A stretch of 64,000 nucleotides of DNA from Bradyrhizobium australiense (lineage in GTDB: Bacteria > Pseudomonadota > Alphaproteobacteria > Rhizobiales > Xanthobacteraceae). A program made the translations under genes and the position numbers. Below, one piece after another: positions 1-7,732 of this stretch. The stretch lies in assembly GCF_013114825.1 (NCBI RefSeq), contig NZ_JAAVLX010000006.1, positions 1 to 64,000 on the forward strand, written 5' to 3'. Below the pieces are notes generated by a model. That model ran no database searches. It was not told the DNA's origin and worked only from the letters and a program-made list of their open reading frames with translations. Each line of letters opens with the position of its first letter. Position 1 is the first letter of the stretch.

Positions 1-270
1 AGCATCCCGGCCTTCCCTGCGCAATGGCTTTACGGCTTACTTCGTGCTCTTCCCGGTGAACGGCTTTCTTGCCACCGTCGCCTCCGAGAAGCTTCGCTTC
101 TCTCGGACTTAACGCCAGCACCGCGGCGCCAGAACCACACGATTTCACCGTACGCTTTCGGCGCGTACATCTTTCGCGTCATCAGCGTCCATCGCATCTC
201 ACCGCACGTTCGTGACGATCGCGAAGCGCCCCTCATCTGCCGTGAGACGGGCGGAGTTATGCGGCTGATT
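1..270. repeat. Dispersed repeat-like DNA, no gene
   Basis: This stretch holds no credible gene. A 68-codon reading frame on the minus strand is rich in Arg and Ser and has no family I know. The text, with phrases such as 'acggcttac ttcgtgctc' followed by 'ggctttcttgccaccgtc', resembles a multicopy intergenic repeat I remember from Bradyrhizobium genomes. That identification is from memory. The left edge lies outside the window. Confidence 0.4.
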
Positions 271-405
271 TGGCCATCATGTTAAGCGGAATATTTTTGA
301 TTCTTTTTGATTCCTGGGCTTGACACGATTTCGGAAAATCCGAACTGATTTGCTCCTCGGGTTAGCTTACCGCAGGTGGCTGCATCAAATTGTGTTTGTG
401 CGTAA

Positions 406-532
406 GGCAAATCAGCTCGCAGGAGGAGATGAATCGTGGCCCGCATGAGCCGCAAGCGATATGCGGGGACACACTTTCCCGACTTCGCTCATTCGGGCTA
501 CGGTTGCCTGAACAGACTTTTGGTGATTTGCC
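406..532. repeat. 127-bp element with 9-bp terminal inverted repeats
   Basis: GGCAAATCA at 406-414 is mirrored by TGATTTGCC at 524-532, giving a 127-bp unit with perfect 9-bp terminal inverted repeats. The inside has no convincing gene. The phrase 'gacttttggtgatttgccc' at the right end is one I associate with repeats in Bradyrhizobium. It could be a MITE-like remnant. No target-site duplication is obvious. The remaining bases between 270 and 671 hold nothing else I recognise. Confidence 0.45.
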
Positions 533-671
533 CGATGAGAACAGTTCTTGCGACGGCATAACGAATGCCCTGCTCGCGCGCTCGCCTTGTCGCTCATACA
601 GGCGTGATCTAACATGGGGCTCCAAAACATAAACAATCATGCGGGCCTGAACCGCATTCAGGGAGAAGACG

Positions 672-1937
672 ATGAAGCCATTAATGATGGCCGCAGCGGT
701 TGTAGTCGGCATCGCTGCCAATGCGGCCAATGCCGCGCCGCTGCCCGAGGCAAAGCCGGATGACGTTGGATTTTCGCAGCAGGGACTGGCGCGCCTGGAC
801 GATTTTTTTGCCCGCGAGATCGCCGCGAAGCGTGTGCCCGGCGCTGTCGTCGCGATAGCTCGCGACGGAAAGCTCGTGCAATACAAGGCGTACGGCCAGC
901 TTGATCCGACCAAAGGCACGCCGATGCCGTTAGATGCCGTGTTCGCGCTTGCTTCCATGACCAAGCCGATGGCCGCCGTCGCGGGCCTGACACTTATGGA
1001 ACAGGGCCGCCTGCCGCTTCAGGCAAAGCTTGCGGATTACTATCCCGCGTTTGCCGAGATGAAGGTCGGCGTCCCGCAGGCGGATGGTTCGCTGAAGCTC
1101 GACGGGCAGGTTTCACCGATCTACATCCACGACCTTTATCGACATACATCGGGCCTGATGTATGGGGGACGCCCGGACAGCTCGAGCCCGGTAGCGCGTC
1201 AGTACCCGGACGGGACGGCGCCGGCGGTCGAGGGCGATACGCAGGCGTTCATCGATCGCATCACCAAGCTGCCGCTGGCCCACCAACCGGCGACGGTTTT
1301 CGAGTACGGCTTCTCGATCGATGTGCTCGGCGCGGTTGTTGAAAAGGTGAGCGAGCAGCGGCTTGGCGACTACCTGTCCGGCAATGTGTGGCAACCGCTC
1401 GGCATGAAGGACGCCACGTTCCACCCCGCGGAGGCGCAGCGCGCGCGTCTTGCCCGGCCATTTCCCAACGATCCGCTGACGGGCAAGCCGCAGGCGATCA
1501 AGCTTCTCGACACGCCAACCAAGTTCGACTGCGGCGGGGCCTGCGCGTTTGCCACCGTGGGCGACTACGTCCGCTTTGGCCAGATGCTGCTCAATGGCGG
1601 CGAGCTCGACGGCCAGCGCATTCTCGGACCCAAGACAGTGCACCACATGATCTCCAACCACCTTGGCCCGGAGATCAAGAACAACGTCGCCAATATTGAG
1701 CCGCATCGTGGTGGCTTTGGCTTCGGCCTTGGCGTGGCCGTGCGCACCAGCGAGGGTCTATCCTCGGTTCCGGGCAATCCTGGCGAATTCACCTGGAATG
1801 GCGCCTATGGCACGCAGTTCTTCTGCGACCCGAAGGAGCGCCTCGTCGTGGTCGTGGGAACGGCGGCGCCTGGCGAACTTCGGAAGTACTACCGCGAGCA
1901 GGTCCAGAACATCGTCTACGGCGCCATGGTGCGGTAG
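672..1937 (+). CDS. Secreted serine hydrolase, beta-lactamase/EstB-like fold
   Basis: A 421-residue protein of the class C beta-lactamase/penicillin-binding/esterase superfamily (COG1680). An N-terminal signal peptide ends at about residue 22 (ANA-A), so export to the periplasm is likely. The nucleophile motif SxxK is S95-M-T-K98. The usual YxN/YSx motif is replaced by Y212-G-F, followed by the SIDVLG segment typical of esterase-like members. The third motif is replaced by WNGAYGT near 375-381, as in many EstB-type proteins rather than KTG. The start has GGGAGA about 7 bases upstream. The substrate cannot be read from sequence; esterase or peptidase activity is as likely as beta-lactam hydrolysis. 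It stands alone, convergent with the next gene. Confidence 0.85.
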   Translation: MKPLMMAAAVVVGIAANAANAAPLPEAKPDDVGFSQQGLARLDDFFAREIAAKRVPGAVVAIARDGKLVQYKAYGQLDPTKGTPMPLDAVFALASMTKPMAAVAGLTLMEQGRLPLQAKLADYYPAFAEMKVGVPQADGSLKLDGQVSPIYIHDLYRHTSGLMYGGRPDSSSPVARQYPDGTAPAVEGDTQAFIDRITKLPLAHQPATVFEYGFSIDVLGAVVEKVSEQRLGDYLSGNVWQPLGMKDATFHPAEAQRARLARPFPNDPLTGKPQAIKLLDTPTKFDCGGACAFATVGDYVRFGQMLLNGGELDGQRILGPKTVHHMISNHLGPEIKNNVANIEPHRGGFGFGLGVAVRTSEGLSSVPGNPGEFTWNGAYGTQFFCDPKERLVVVVGTAAPGELRKYYREQVQNIVYGAMVR

Positions 1938-2114
1938 ACCTTTCGCAGTCGATAGGCTGGGTAAAGCCACCGGGTCGCGCGAACGCGCTCCCGATGACAG
2001 GCTCCGCGTGCCCACCATCAAGCAGCCCAAATCGGTCATGGATAGTGGGCACGGCGCTGTCGCGCCTTTGCCCCTACGGAACTATCATTTGCGGTGCCCG
2101 GTTTCCATGCGCGC

Positions 2115-2879
2115 TCAGACGGAAACCTGCTCCGGGCAATTCGTCAGCCGTGCGGGAACGCCCACGGCAGTGCAGCCAGCAGGCACGTCATGCTCGACGA
2201 GTGCGCCGGCGCCGACCTTGGCGAAGTCGCCGACGCTGACGTTGCCGAGAATGCTCGATCCGGCGCTGAGCAACACTCCCCTGCCGATCTTTGGCGCGCG
2301 GTCCGGCGCCGAATGTTTTCGGCCGATGGTGACGTTCTGCAGGATCGTCACCTCGTCGCCGATCACGGCGAAGGCGCCGATGATGATGCCGGTGGCGTGA
2401 TCGAGAAACACCGACGTGCCGATCGATGCGGTCGGGTGAATGCTGATCTGAAGCTGATCGGACGACAGGCTTTGCAACAACAGCGCCAGATCGCTGCGCC
2501 TCTCGCGCCAGAGCCAGTTGGAGACGCGCCAAGCCTGCAGCGCGACGTATCCCTTGAAGTTCAACAGCGGCGGCAGCAGCGCCGTAGTCGCGGGATCGTG
2601 AACGGCGATGCTCTGCAGATCGCGGCTGGCCGCGTCGATCAGATCGGGCGAGGCCGCGAAAGCCTCACGGGCGAGGCACCCAAATCGCCGGCGATCCGCC
2701 GGGCTTTTTCCGAGCTGCTCGCCAATCTGGTGGGAAACCGCGCTGCCGAAATTCGCATGATTGAGAATGGTGGCCGATAGCGAGGCGCCAAACACGGGAT
2801 CGCTCGCGCGGACGCGCTCGGTTTCACGCCGGATCGCGCGCCAAAGCTGGTCGACTGGTGCAATTCCGTTTGGGATCAT
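2115..2879 (-). CDS. cysE: Serine O-acetyltransferase
   Basis: A 254-residue serine acetyltransferase, which makes O-acetylserine from serine and acetyl-CoA as the first step of cysteine synthesis. The N-terminal half (about 10-130) is the helical SATase domain. The C-terminal part (about 145-245) is a left-handed beta helix of hexapeptide repeats, with the catalytic histidine in the D160-H161-A-T-G motif and the GxGAxV... VPA ending usual for the family. I chose the ATG at 2879 because GGGGAGAA lies 8 bases upstream; the frame is open about 82 codons further without a ribosome binding site. No cysteine genes are adjacent. It may be one of several cysE copies. Confidence 0.85.
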   Translation of the reverse strand: MIPNGIAPVDQLWRAIRRETERVRASDPVFGASLSATILNHANFGSAVSHQIGEQLGKSPADRRRFGCLAREAFAASPDLIDAASRDLQSIAVHDPATTALLPPLLNFKGYVALQAWRVSNWLWRERRSDLALLLQSLSSDQLQISIHPTASIGTSVFLDHATGIIIGAFAVIGDEVTILQNVTIGRKHSAPDRAPKIGRGVLLSAGSSILGNVSVGDFAKVGAGALVEHDVPAGCTAVGVPARLTNCPEQVSV

Positions 2880-3163
2880 GGCCGTTCTCCCCGGTGGTGC
2901 TGCCCGTGCATCGATTCTTGCGCTCGCTTCCAGAAGTCCCTGCGAAGCTCTCAGAAAGTATCTTGACGCCTCAGACAGTGGATCGCCCTCCCGCTTGTTC
3001 GATCCATAGGGTGGCGAAAACATTAACCATGCAAGAGCTTCGCGCGGCGAATGCCGGACGCTTAATGAGCGATTAATATCTTGCACAAAAGATAGACGAT
3101 CAGCACCAACATTGTAACGCAGCAAGAATTGCGCGCGGGACCCAGCCTCTAAGGAGGAATGGC

Positions 3164-4114
3164 GTGAGGGCGTTTCTTACCTACGCGCTGGCCGCGACCT
3201 TAGCTGGTTGTGGCTGTCTTTCACCGCCGCAAACGAACATCGAAGGATGCACGGCCACGAATGGATTCGGCTGTTTCGATCGAGCGGCCGCCGGTCGGCC
3301 GATTGAACCGGAGCCTGCGTTATTCAGGACTGATTCTGCCATAACCGAAATCAAGTCCGCGATCGCGCCGGCGATCGAAAAATCGTCCACTCCGGCCTAT
3401 CCCGGCACGAAAACGGCGCAATCGACCATGATCCCGGCGAAAGTCGAGACATCTCGCATTCCCCTTCCACCTACTCGATCATTGAAGACACGACTGCGGC
3501 CCGCCACTGCGGAGGTCGCAAAACCGGTGACGCCTGCCAGCCCGGAATCGGCCCCGCAACAGAAAGCGGATACCAAGGACGGTTCCAATCAGGTGGAAGC
3601 GTTGCAGCCCGGCGATGCCGAAGCGGCCGCACCTATGCCGCAAAAAGAACTGACCATCGGAAGCGCTCGAGATCAGCTTGCCGATACAGCCTGGATCATA
3701 AGTGAAACAACTTCCCCCGTGGATTACTCCCCTCTGATCACGGCGGTGATCCACTCAACGTCCAGCGCGAAGGATGCACCAAGCACCCTGGCTGTTCGCT
3801 GTCCTGGAGCCCGTACTGAACTGTCGCTTTACACGGAGGGAGCGTGGCACGCGTCGCGTGCCAACGAAATTCAAGTCGACTATCAGATCAACGACCAACC
3901 CATTGTCAGGCAGCACTGGACTCTTTCCGCAGATGGAAAGAGGGCCAGTTACAAAGGTGATGCAGTCGGACTTCTGCGGTCGTTACCAGAAGGCGCACGG
4001 CTGAAGATAGGCGTGTTCGACAGGCCGGGCATCGGCCAAGTAGCGACGTTCCAACTCGCCGGATTGGATAGCGTCCGGAAAAAAATTGAAGTGGCGTGTA
4101 AGTGGCCATCTTAG
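3164..4114 (+). CDS. Putative lipoprotein with VasI-like C-terminal domain
   Basis: A 316-residue exported lipoprotein of unknown function. It begins with GTG behind a strong AAGGAGG. The signal peptide carries a lipobox LAGC with the lipidated cysteine at about residue 16. Residues 30-165 are low-complexity, rich in Pro, Thr, Ala and Glu, likely a flexible linker. The C-terminal half (about 175-313) begins with a W-I-I-S-E-T-T-S-P-V-D-Y-S-P stretch and later a C-P-G segment; this layout recalls the VasI/T6SS-associated and related envelope beta-sandwich families, but the match is by eye only. No secretion-system genes are nearby. Base composition is slightly less GC-rich than neighbouring genes. 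Confidence 0.7.
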   Translation: MRAFLTYALAATLAGCGCLSPPQTNIEGCTATNGFGCFDRAAAGRPIEPEPALFRTDSAITEIKSAIAPAIEKSSTPAYPGTKTAQSTMIPAKVETSRIPLPPTRSLKTRLRPATAEVAKPVTPASPESAPQQKADTKDGSNQVEALQPGDAEAAAPMPQKELTIGSARDQLADTAWIISETTSPVDYSPLITAVIHSTSSAKDAPSTLAVRCPGARTELSLYTEGAWHASRANEIQVDYQINDQPIVRQHWTLSADGKRASYKGDAVGLLRSLPEGARLKIGVFDRPGIGQVATFQLAGLDSVRKKIEVACKWPS

Positions 4115-4193
4115 CAGACAGCGATGATCCATCGATCGCACGGGACGAATTCAACGCGCCTCGTCAGAGAAAGCCAAGGTGGCCACAACAATA

Positions 4194-4226
4194 AGCCGCC
4201 CACCTGCGTGTCGCAGATGGGCGGCT
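4194..4226 (-). terminator. Rho-independent terminator of the DUF2852 gene
   Basis: AGCCGCCCA at 4194-4202 pairs perfectly with TGGGCGGCT at 4218-4226, and the inner bases ctgcg/cgcag extend the stem. Read on the minus strand the hairpin is followed by TTATTGTTG. It lies 60 bases beyond the stop of the DUF2852 gene, which fits termination of that transcript. Confidence 0.7.
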
Positions 4227-4285
4227 GTATTGCCATCAGGCATCATGGGGGCATCACGCCTGCGGCTGAACTCTGCTGTCGACGA

Positions 4286-4771
4286 TCAGCCCTGCTGCGG
4301 CTGGTCATTCGGCGGGGTCGGACGCTGCTTGTGCTGCGCCATGAACTGGTCGAACTCTTCCTTGTCCTTGGCGTGGCGCAGGCGGTCGAGGAAATTCTTG
4401 AACTCGACCTGCTCTTCCTCGAGCCGGCGCAGGGTTTCCATGCGGTACTCGTCGAAGGCGCGGTTGCCGCTCGACGGCGGTCCGAAGCCGAAGCCGCCAA
4501 AACCGCGGCGCTCCATGCGGTCGCGCATACGGTCCATTTTGTACTGCATTCGCTCCATCTTGTTCTGCCAGCGGTCTCCGTGGCTCCAGCAACCCATTTT
4601 TCTGCTCCCTAGTGTGAAAAAGAGGAGGGCAAGACCGATCGGCCACCAGATGATGAAGCCGAGGATAGTCACGGCAATCCAGCCGGGGTGCCAGGGGCTC
4701 TCAAGCATATGCGGGCGATAGGTCTGTTCCGTCGGGCCGCGCCATCGATTGACATCTGCGGTGTAGGCCAT
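4286..4771 (-). CDS. DUF2852 membrane-anchored protein
   Basis: A 161-residue protein of the DUF2852 family, found mainly in Rhizobiales and of unknown function. One hydrophobic segment (about residues 27-52, WIAVTILGFIIWWPIGLALL) is followed by a long charged region rich in Met, Arg, Asp and Glu, probably a coiled coil (about 65-150), and a Pro/Gln-rich tail. Two ATG codons compete: 4771 (MAYTAD...) and 4783 (MEREMAY...). I prefer 4771 from recall of family N-termini, though the GAGAGGG stretch is closer than usual. It sits 107 bases behind the TetR gene, with a TetR-type palindrome at 4806-4824 in between. Confidence 0.8.
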   Translation of the reverse strand: MAYTADVNRWRGPTEQTYRPHMLESPWHPGWIAVTILGFIIWWPIGLALLFFTLGSRKMGCWSHGDRWQNKMERMQYKMDRMRDRMERRGFGGFGFGPPSSGNRAFDEYRMETLRRLEEEQVEFKNFLDRLRHAKDKEEFDQFMAQHKQRPTPPNDQPQQG

Positions 4772-4805
4772 TTCCCTCTCCATGACGGCAATCACGCCGT
4801 TGTGA

Positions 4806-4824
4806 ATGTAAATAACATTTACAT
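4806..4824. promoter_or_regulatory. Palindromic operator, probable TetR site upstream of DUF2852
   Basis: A perfect inverted repeat with a 3-base spacer: ATGTAAAT (4806-4813), AAC, ATTTACAT (4817-4824). It lies 35 bases before the DUF2852 start. The core ATGTAAA-N-TTTACAT also occurs, with one mismatch, at the start of the TetR gene (5591-5615), so one repressor probably binds both. Size and symmetry are typical of TetR operators. Binding is inferred. Confidence 0.7.
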
Positions 4825-4878
4825 ACCTAAACCATCCCGCATTTTTGTCAAGCGGGCGGCTGGCCGCACCCTCTAAAA

Positions 4879-5595
4879 TTATTTCGGGGTTCCCCAAGGG
4901 CCGCCAGCCGGCGGCACCGGCGGGGGGCCTGCGGGCTTTTGATCGGATGCCCGGCGGTCGGTCGGGAAGCCGAGGCCGCGCAGATAAATCAGCACTTCGG
5001 CTTCCAAAAGTTCGTCCGGCGACATCGGCAATTTGCGCCGCGCCGCATCGCCTCGGCCGAACAGCGAGGCCACGCCGTGCGCCATGGACCAGATATGCAG
5101 CGCCATCATCATCGCCGGCGGCCGCGGGGTTCCCGGCGGCGTCATCGCCGCCAGCCGCTCGGCGGCGGCGCGGATAATGGCGAATGCGCGCTCGCTTGCA
5201 GCCATTAATGTGGGGTTGGAATCGACTGGAATCCCGGATTCGAACATCGCTGAATAGTACGCCGGCTCGTTGCGTGCGAAGGCGAGATAGGCCTTGCCGA
5301 CCCGCTCGAACGCCGTGACGGTGTCGGGGCGGCCATCATCCCAAGCCTGCGTCAGCATCGCCTCGAACTGCTCGAAGCCGCGCTGGGCGATCGAGGACAG
5401 CAATTCGTCGCGGTCGCGGAAATGCCGGTACGGCGCGGCGGGGCTGACGCCGGCCATCCGCGCGGCATCGGCGAAGGTGAAACCGGCGGCGCCTTTTTCG
5501 GCGATCAGGCCAAGTGCTGCCTGCAGCAGCGCCTCTTTCAGATTGCCGTGATGGTAGCCGCGCTCGCCGCGGCCCTGTTCCTTGCGCCAGCTCAT
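4879..5595 (-). CDS. TetR/AcrR family regulator (WHG-type C-terminal domain)
   Basis: A 238-residue transcriptional repressor candidate. The N-terminal helix-turn-helix (about residues 9-58) has the sequence pattern HGNLKEALLQAALGLIAEKG followed by FADAARMAGVSPAAPYRHF, canonical TetR. The C-terminal ligand domain resembles the WHG (TetR_C_33) group, and the tail is rich in Pro and Gly. I chose the ATG at 5595; a TTG at 5625 is an alternative and neither has a good ribosome binding site. The palindrome at 5591-5615 covers the chosen start, which suggests autoregulation, and a matching palindrome precedes the downstream DUF2852 gene. The inducing ligand is unknown. Confidence 0.85.
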   Translation of the reverse strand: MSWRKEQGRGERGYHHGNLKEALLQAALGLIAEKGAAGFTFADAARMAGVSPAAPYRHFRDRDELLSSIAQRGFEQFEAMLTQAWDDGRPDTVTAFERVGKAYLAFARNEPAYYSAMFESGIPVDSNPTLMAASERAFAIIRAAAERLAAMTPPGTPRPPAMMMALHIWSMAHGVASLFGRGDAARRKLPMSPDELLEAEVLIYLRGLGFPTDRRASDQKPAGPPPVPPAGGPWGTPK

Positions 5596-5615
5596 GTGAA
5601 AGGCTTTTACATGAG
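5591..5615. promoter_or_regulatory. Palindromic operator at the TetR gene start
   Basis: Inverted repeat with 11-base arms, 5591-5601 and 5605-5615, around the spacer GGC; the inner arms are CATGTGAAA and TTTTACATG, with one mismatch (G/A). It overlaps the chosen ATG (5593-5595) of the TetR gene. It shares its core with the perfect palindrome at 4806-4824. Likely autoregulatory operator. Confidence 0.65.
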
Positions 5616-5699
5616 CCGGCCGCAAAGGTCACTAGCGCCGAGGAAGAGCGTTCAGCAACCTTAACGGCGTGCGGGGCGGCGCAAATTCCGGACGACTTC

Positions 5700-6065
5700 T
5701 TAACCGCCCGGGATCGGGAGGACCGGCATGATCTCCACGCGATCGCCGGGAAAGATCGAAAAATGCGGGTGGTTCTCGAACAGTTTCGCGGCCGCCTCAT
5801 GTGAGTCGGCCCGCACCACCGTGAAGGCGCCCATCTCGTTGGCGATGTCAGCAATACCGTTTGAATCGACCTTCTTGGTCTTGCCGAGCGGGCCACCCAT
5901 GGCGACGATCGCCGCCTGGTGCTTTTCGACCCAAGCCTTCCACGCCGCCATTCCCTGCTGCTCCTTGGCGCGCCGCTCAGCCTCGGGCAGCGCATTCCAG
6001 GTGGCCATTTTTGCACTGGTCTTGCTGCCGAGGAACACTGCGAGGAACGTATCTTTGGTGCTCAT
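5700..6065 (-). CDS. YCII-fold-like protein of unknown function
   Basis: A 121-residue soluble protein. The start ATG at 6065 is backed by GGAGGAG 9 bases upstream. The overall layout (beta strand near residue 7, long helix around 20-50, glycine-rich turn, then a strand-helix pair with FTVVRADSHEAAAKLFENHP) resembles the YCII/dimeric ferredoxin-like fold of the DGPF proteins next door, but the DGPF signature is absent. It is the first of three such genes in tandem. The function is unknown. A tandem 11-base repeat (gattgactatc twice, 6100-6121) separates it from the next stop codon. Confidence 0.7.
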   Translation of the reverse strand: MSTKDTFLAVFLGSKTSAKMATWNALPEAERRAKEQQGMAAWKAWVEKHQAAIVAMGGPLGKTKKVDSNGIADIANEMGAFTVVRADSHEAAAKLFENHPHFSIFPGDRVEIMPVLPIPGG

Positions 6066-6124
6066 GAGGTTTCTCCTCCCTTGCGGTTGACGGATCGGCG
6101 ATTGACTATCGATTGACTATCGAC

Positions 6125-6544
6125 TTAACGGCGTGCGGAGCCCTTTCGCAGCTCGGCCAACCCGGCGGCGGCTTCCTGCACTTCTTCGGAAAAATCCGCG
6201 ATCTCCTGCACCTGGCGGATCTCGATGATCTCGTTCGCGGAGGCCGGGCATTTCTTTGCCCAGGCGATCGCCTCCTCGCGCGACTTGACGTCGATCATCC
6301 AGTAGCCGCCGAGTACTTCCTTGGATTCGGTGAAGGGACCGTCGGTTACCACAGGCTTGCCGGTGGCAAACGAGACCCGCGCGCCCATCGACGGCGGATG
6401 CAGCCCGTCGAGCGTGATCAGGACGCCGGCGTCCTTCAGCGCCTCGTTGTATTGCATCATCGCCTTGACGCGCTCGGGATCGAGCTGGACGTCGGGCGGT
6501 GCGGTCTCGTAGCCGAGAGGGATCATCAGCATCATGAATCGCAT
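6125..6544 (-). CDS. YCII/DGPF domain protein
   Basis: A 139-residue member of the YCII (DGPF) family, small dimeric alpha-beta proteins often encoded beside ECF sigma factors; no biochemical role is firmly established. The diagnostic motif T-D-G-P-F-T-E-S-K-E lies around residues 67-76 and is followed by GYWMIDV, as in PhnB/DGPF proteins. The ATG at 6544 (MRFMMLM) has AAGGA 8 bases upstream and was preferred over the longer frame starting at 6568. It is in the same orientation as the neighbours at 5700 and 6672. Confidence 0.85.
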   Translation of the reverse strand: MRFMMLMIPLGYETAPPDVQLDPERVKAMMQYNEALKDAGVLITLDGLHPPSMGARVSFATGKPVVTDGPFTESKEVLGGYWMIDVKSREEAIAWAKKCPASANEIIEIRQVQEIADFSEEVQEAAAGLAELRKGSARR

Positions 6545-6569
6545 GGTGGGTCCTTGTTCTGGTGTCATT

Positions 6570-6664
6570 CCGGGAGGATGCGAAACATCGAACTATGGTG
6601 CGCAATTGCGCACCTGAGAATCTCGAGATTCCGGGTCTGGTCCTTTGGACCATCCCGGAATGAC
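6570..6664. repeat. Dispersed palindromic repeat, 'GAATCTCGAGATTC' family
   Basis: About 95 bases bounded by 'cattccggga' and 'tcccggaatgac', containing gtgcgcaattgcgcac and gaatctcgagattc, both self-complementary. Nearly the same sequence lies in the opposite orientation at 55141-55240. It falls between two YCII genes. This matches an intergenic repeat I know from Bradyrhizobium. Confidence 0.75.
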
Positions 6665-6671
6665 GGGAGAA

Positions 6672-7088
6672 TTATTTCTTCGCCGCCTGCGCGCGCAGGC
6701 GCTCTTCCTGCTCGCGCAGTTCGGGCGTGAGCGCTTCGCCGAAATCATCCGCCGCAAACACCTGGCGGATTTCGATCTCGTCGCCTTCGAGGAAGGGGGC
6801 GCGCTTCATCCAGTCGATTGCTTCGTCCAGCGATTGGGTGTTGATCAGCCAGAATCCGGCGACGAGATCGCTGCTCAGAGCGAACGGACCGCGGCTGACG
6901 CTGCTCTGTCCGGTCCCATACTTGATCCGCGCGCCCTTCGAGGTCGGATGCAGGCCCTCGCCCGCTTCCATGACACTGGCCTTGACCAACTCCTCGTTGA
7001 ACTTGCCCATCGCGGTCAGAAGTTCCGTGCTCGGCATCACGCCTGCTTCCGAATCCTTGCTGGCCTTCACAATCACCATGAATCGCAT
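6672..7088 (-). CDS. YCII/DGPF-like protein with RGPF variant
   Basis: A 138-residue paralogue of the neighbouring YCII protein. It starts with the same MRFM motif and carries S-R-G-P-F-A-L-S-S-D where the family has DGPF, so the Asp is replaced by Arg. The GFWLINTQSLDEAIDWMKRAPF segment matches the conserved C-terminal half. The ATG at 7088 is preceded by GGAGTG. Function unknown. The tail (about 122-138) is a charged helix ending AAKK. Confidence 0.8.
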   Translation of the reverse strand: MRFMVIVKASKDSEAGVMPSTELLTAMGKFNEELVKASVMEAGEGLHPTSKGARIKYGTGQSSVSRGPFALSSDLVAGFWLINTQSLDEAIDWMKRAPFLEGDEIEIRQVFAADDFGEALTPELREQEERLRAQAAKK

Positions 7089-7267
7089 CGTCGCACTCCG
7101 TTTCGGTCGTTCGGGCCGGCCACCGTCGCGTCGGCCTTCGTCAACAAGACGAGCGGCGTTCTACGCCACCGACATATCGGTAAAAATTATTTTCGAGGTA
7201 ATTGTGCTCGTGCCCCCGGGGTGCGGCGCGGCAAGCTGCTTGGCTTGATGCGCGCAGAACCGGGCCC

Positions 7268-7352
7268 ATCGGCGCCGGCGGCACTTGACCCGGACAGCGG
7301 CCCTGCAAAGCGGCACTTCGCGCCGCACCGCGTCCGGGGAAAGCAGGTGTGC
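7268..7352. repeat. Dispersed repeat, 'GCACCGCGTCCGGG' family
   Basis: GC-rich stretch containing 'gcaaagcggcacttcgcgccgcaccgcgtccgggg', a form of the palindromic repeat also seen at 12528-12642, 18364-18423, 38267-38388 and 51087-51203. It directly abuts the stop of the SnoaL-like gene. Confidence 0.6.
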
Positions 7353-7353
7353 G

Positions 7354-7722
7354 CTACCCCGGCTGCCTGACGAACCTGCCGTCCTGGTAGGCCGCGCCGA
7401 AATAGACGTCGATGCGCTTCACCTTATCGCCGTCGAAGACGAAGAATTCGGTATTGCGGAAGCTCTTTCCGCCCTTGGCCGCGCAGTGGTAAGTCACAAA
7501 GGCTTCATCGCCTTCGACGAAAATTCGTTCCAACTCGTGGCGTTCGATCCAGTCGCTGTTCTGCCAGCAGCGCGCGAAATAAGTCGCTTTGTCGATGTTA
7601 TCATCGAACGGACTGGTGAAGCGGAACTCGTCGCTGAGGGCATTCTCGACGAACCTGCGATCGTTCGAAAGATAGGCTGCGAAAATCGCACGGACGGTGT
7701 TCGCTCTGCTCGCTTCGGCCAT
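7354..7722 (-). CDS. SnoaL-like / NTF2-fold protein
   Basis: A 122-residue protein with the cone-shaped NTF2/SnoaL fold: an N-terminal helix pair (RAIFAAYLSNDRRFVENALSDEF), then F-x-SPFDDNIDKATYFA and the strands around ELERIFVEGDEAFVTYHCAAKGG and FFVFDGDKVKRIDVYFG. Members act as small isomerases, hydrolases or ligand binders, and the substrate cannot be told here. AGGAG lies 9 bases before the ATG at 7722. It follows a glutathione transferase gene by 10 bases, so the two are probably cotranscribed. Confidence 0.8.
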   Translation of the reverse strand: MAEASRANTVRAIFAAYLSNDRRFVENALSDEFRFTSPFDDNIDKATYFARCWQNSDWIERHELERIFVEGDEAFVTYHCAAKGGKSFRNTEFFVFDGDKVKRIDVYFGAAYQDGRFVRQPG

Positions 7723-7732
7723 TCAACGCTCC

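Noticed and set aside
672..1937. Beta-lactamase resistance gene
   Set aside because: SxxK is present, but the YxN and KTG motifs are replaced by YGF and WNGAYGT; this pattern is common in esterase-like proteins and does not support calling antibiotic resistance.
6100..6124. Tandem copies of 'gattgactatc' as a CRISPR or regulatory repeat
   Set aside because: Only two direct copies of 11 bases plus a partial one, without spacers; likely slippage.
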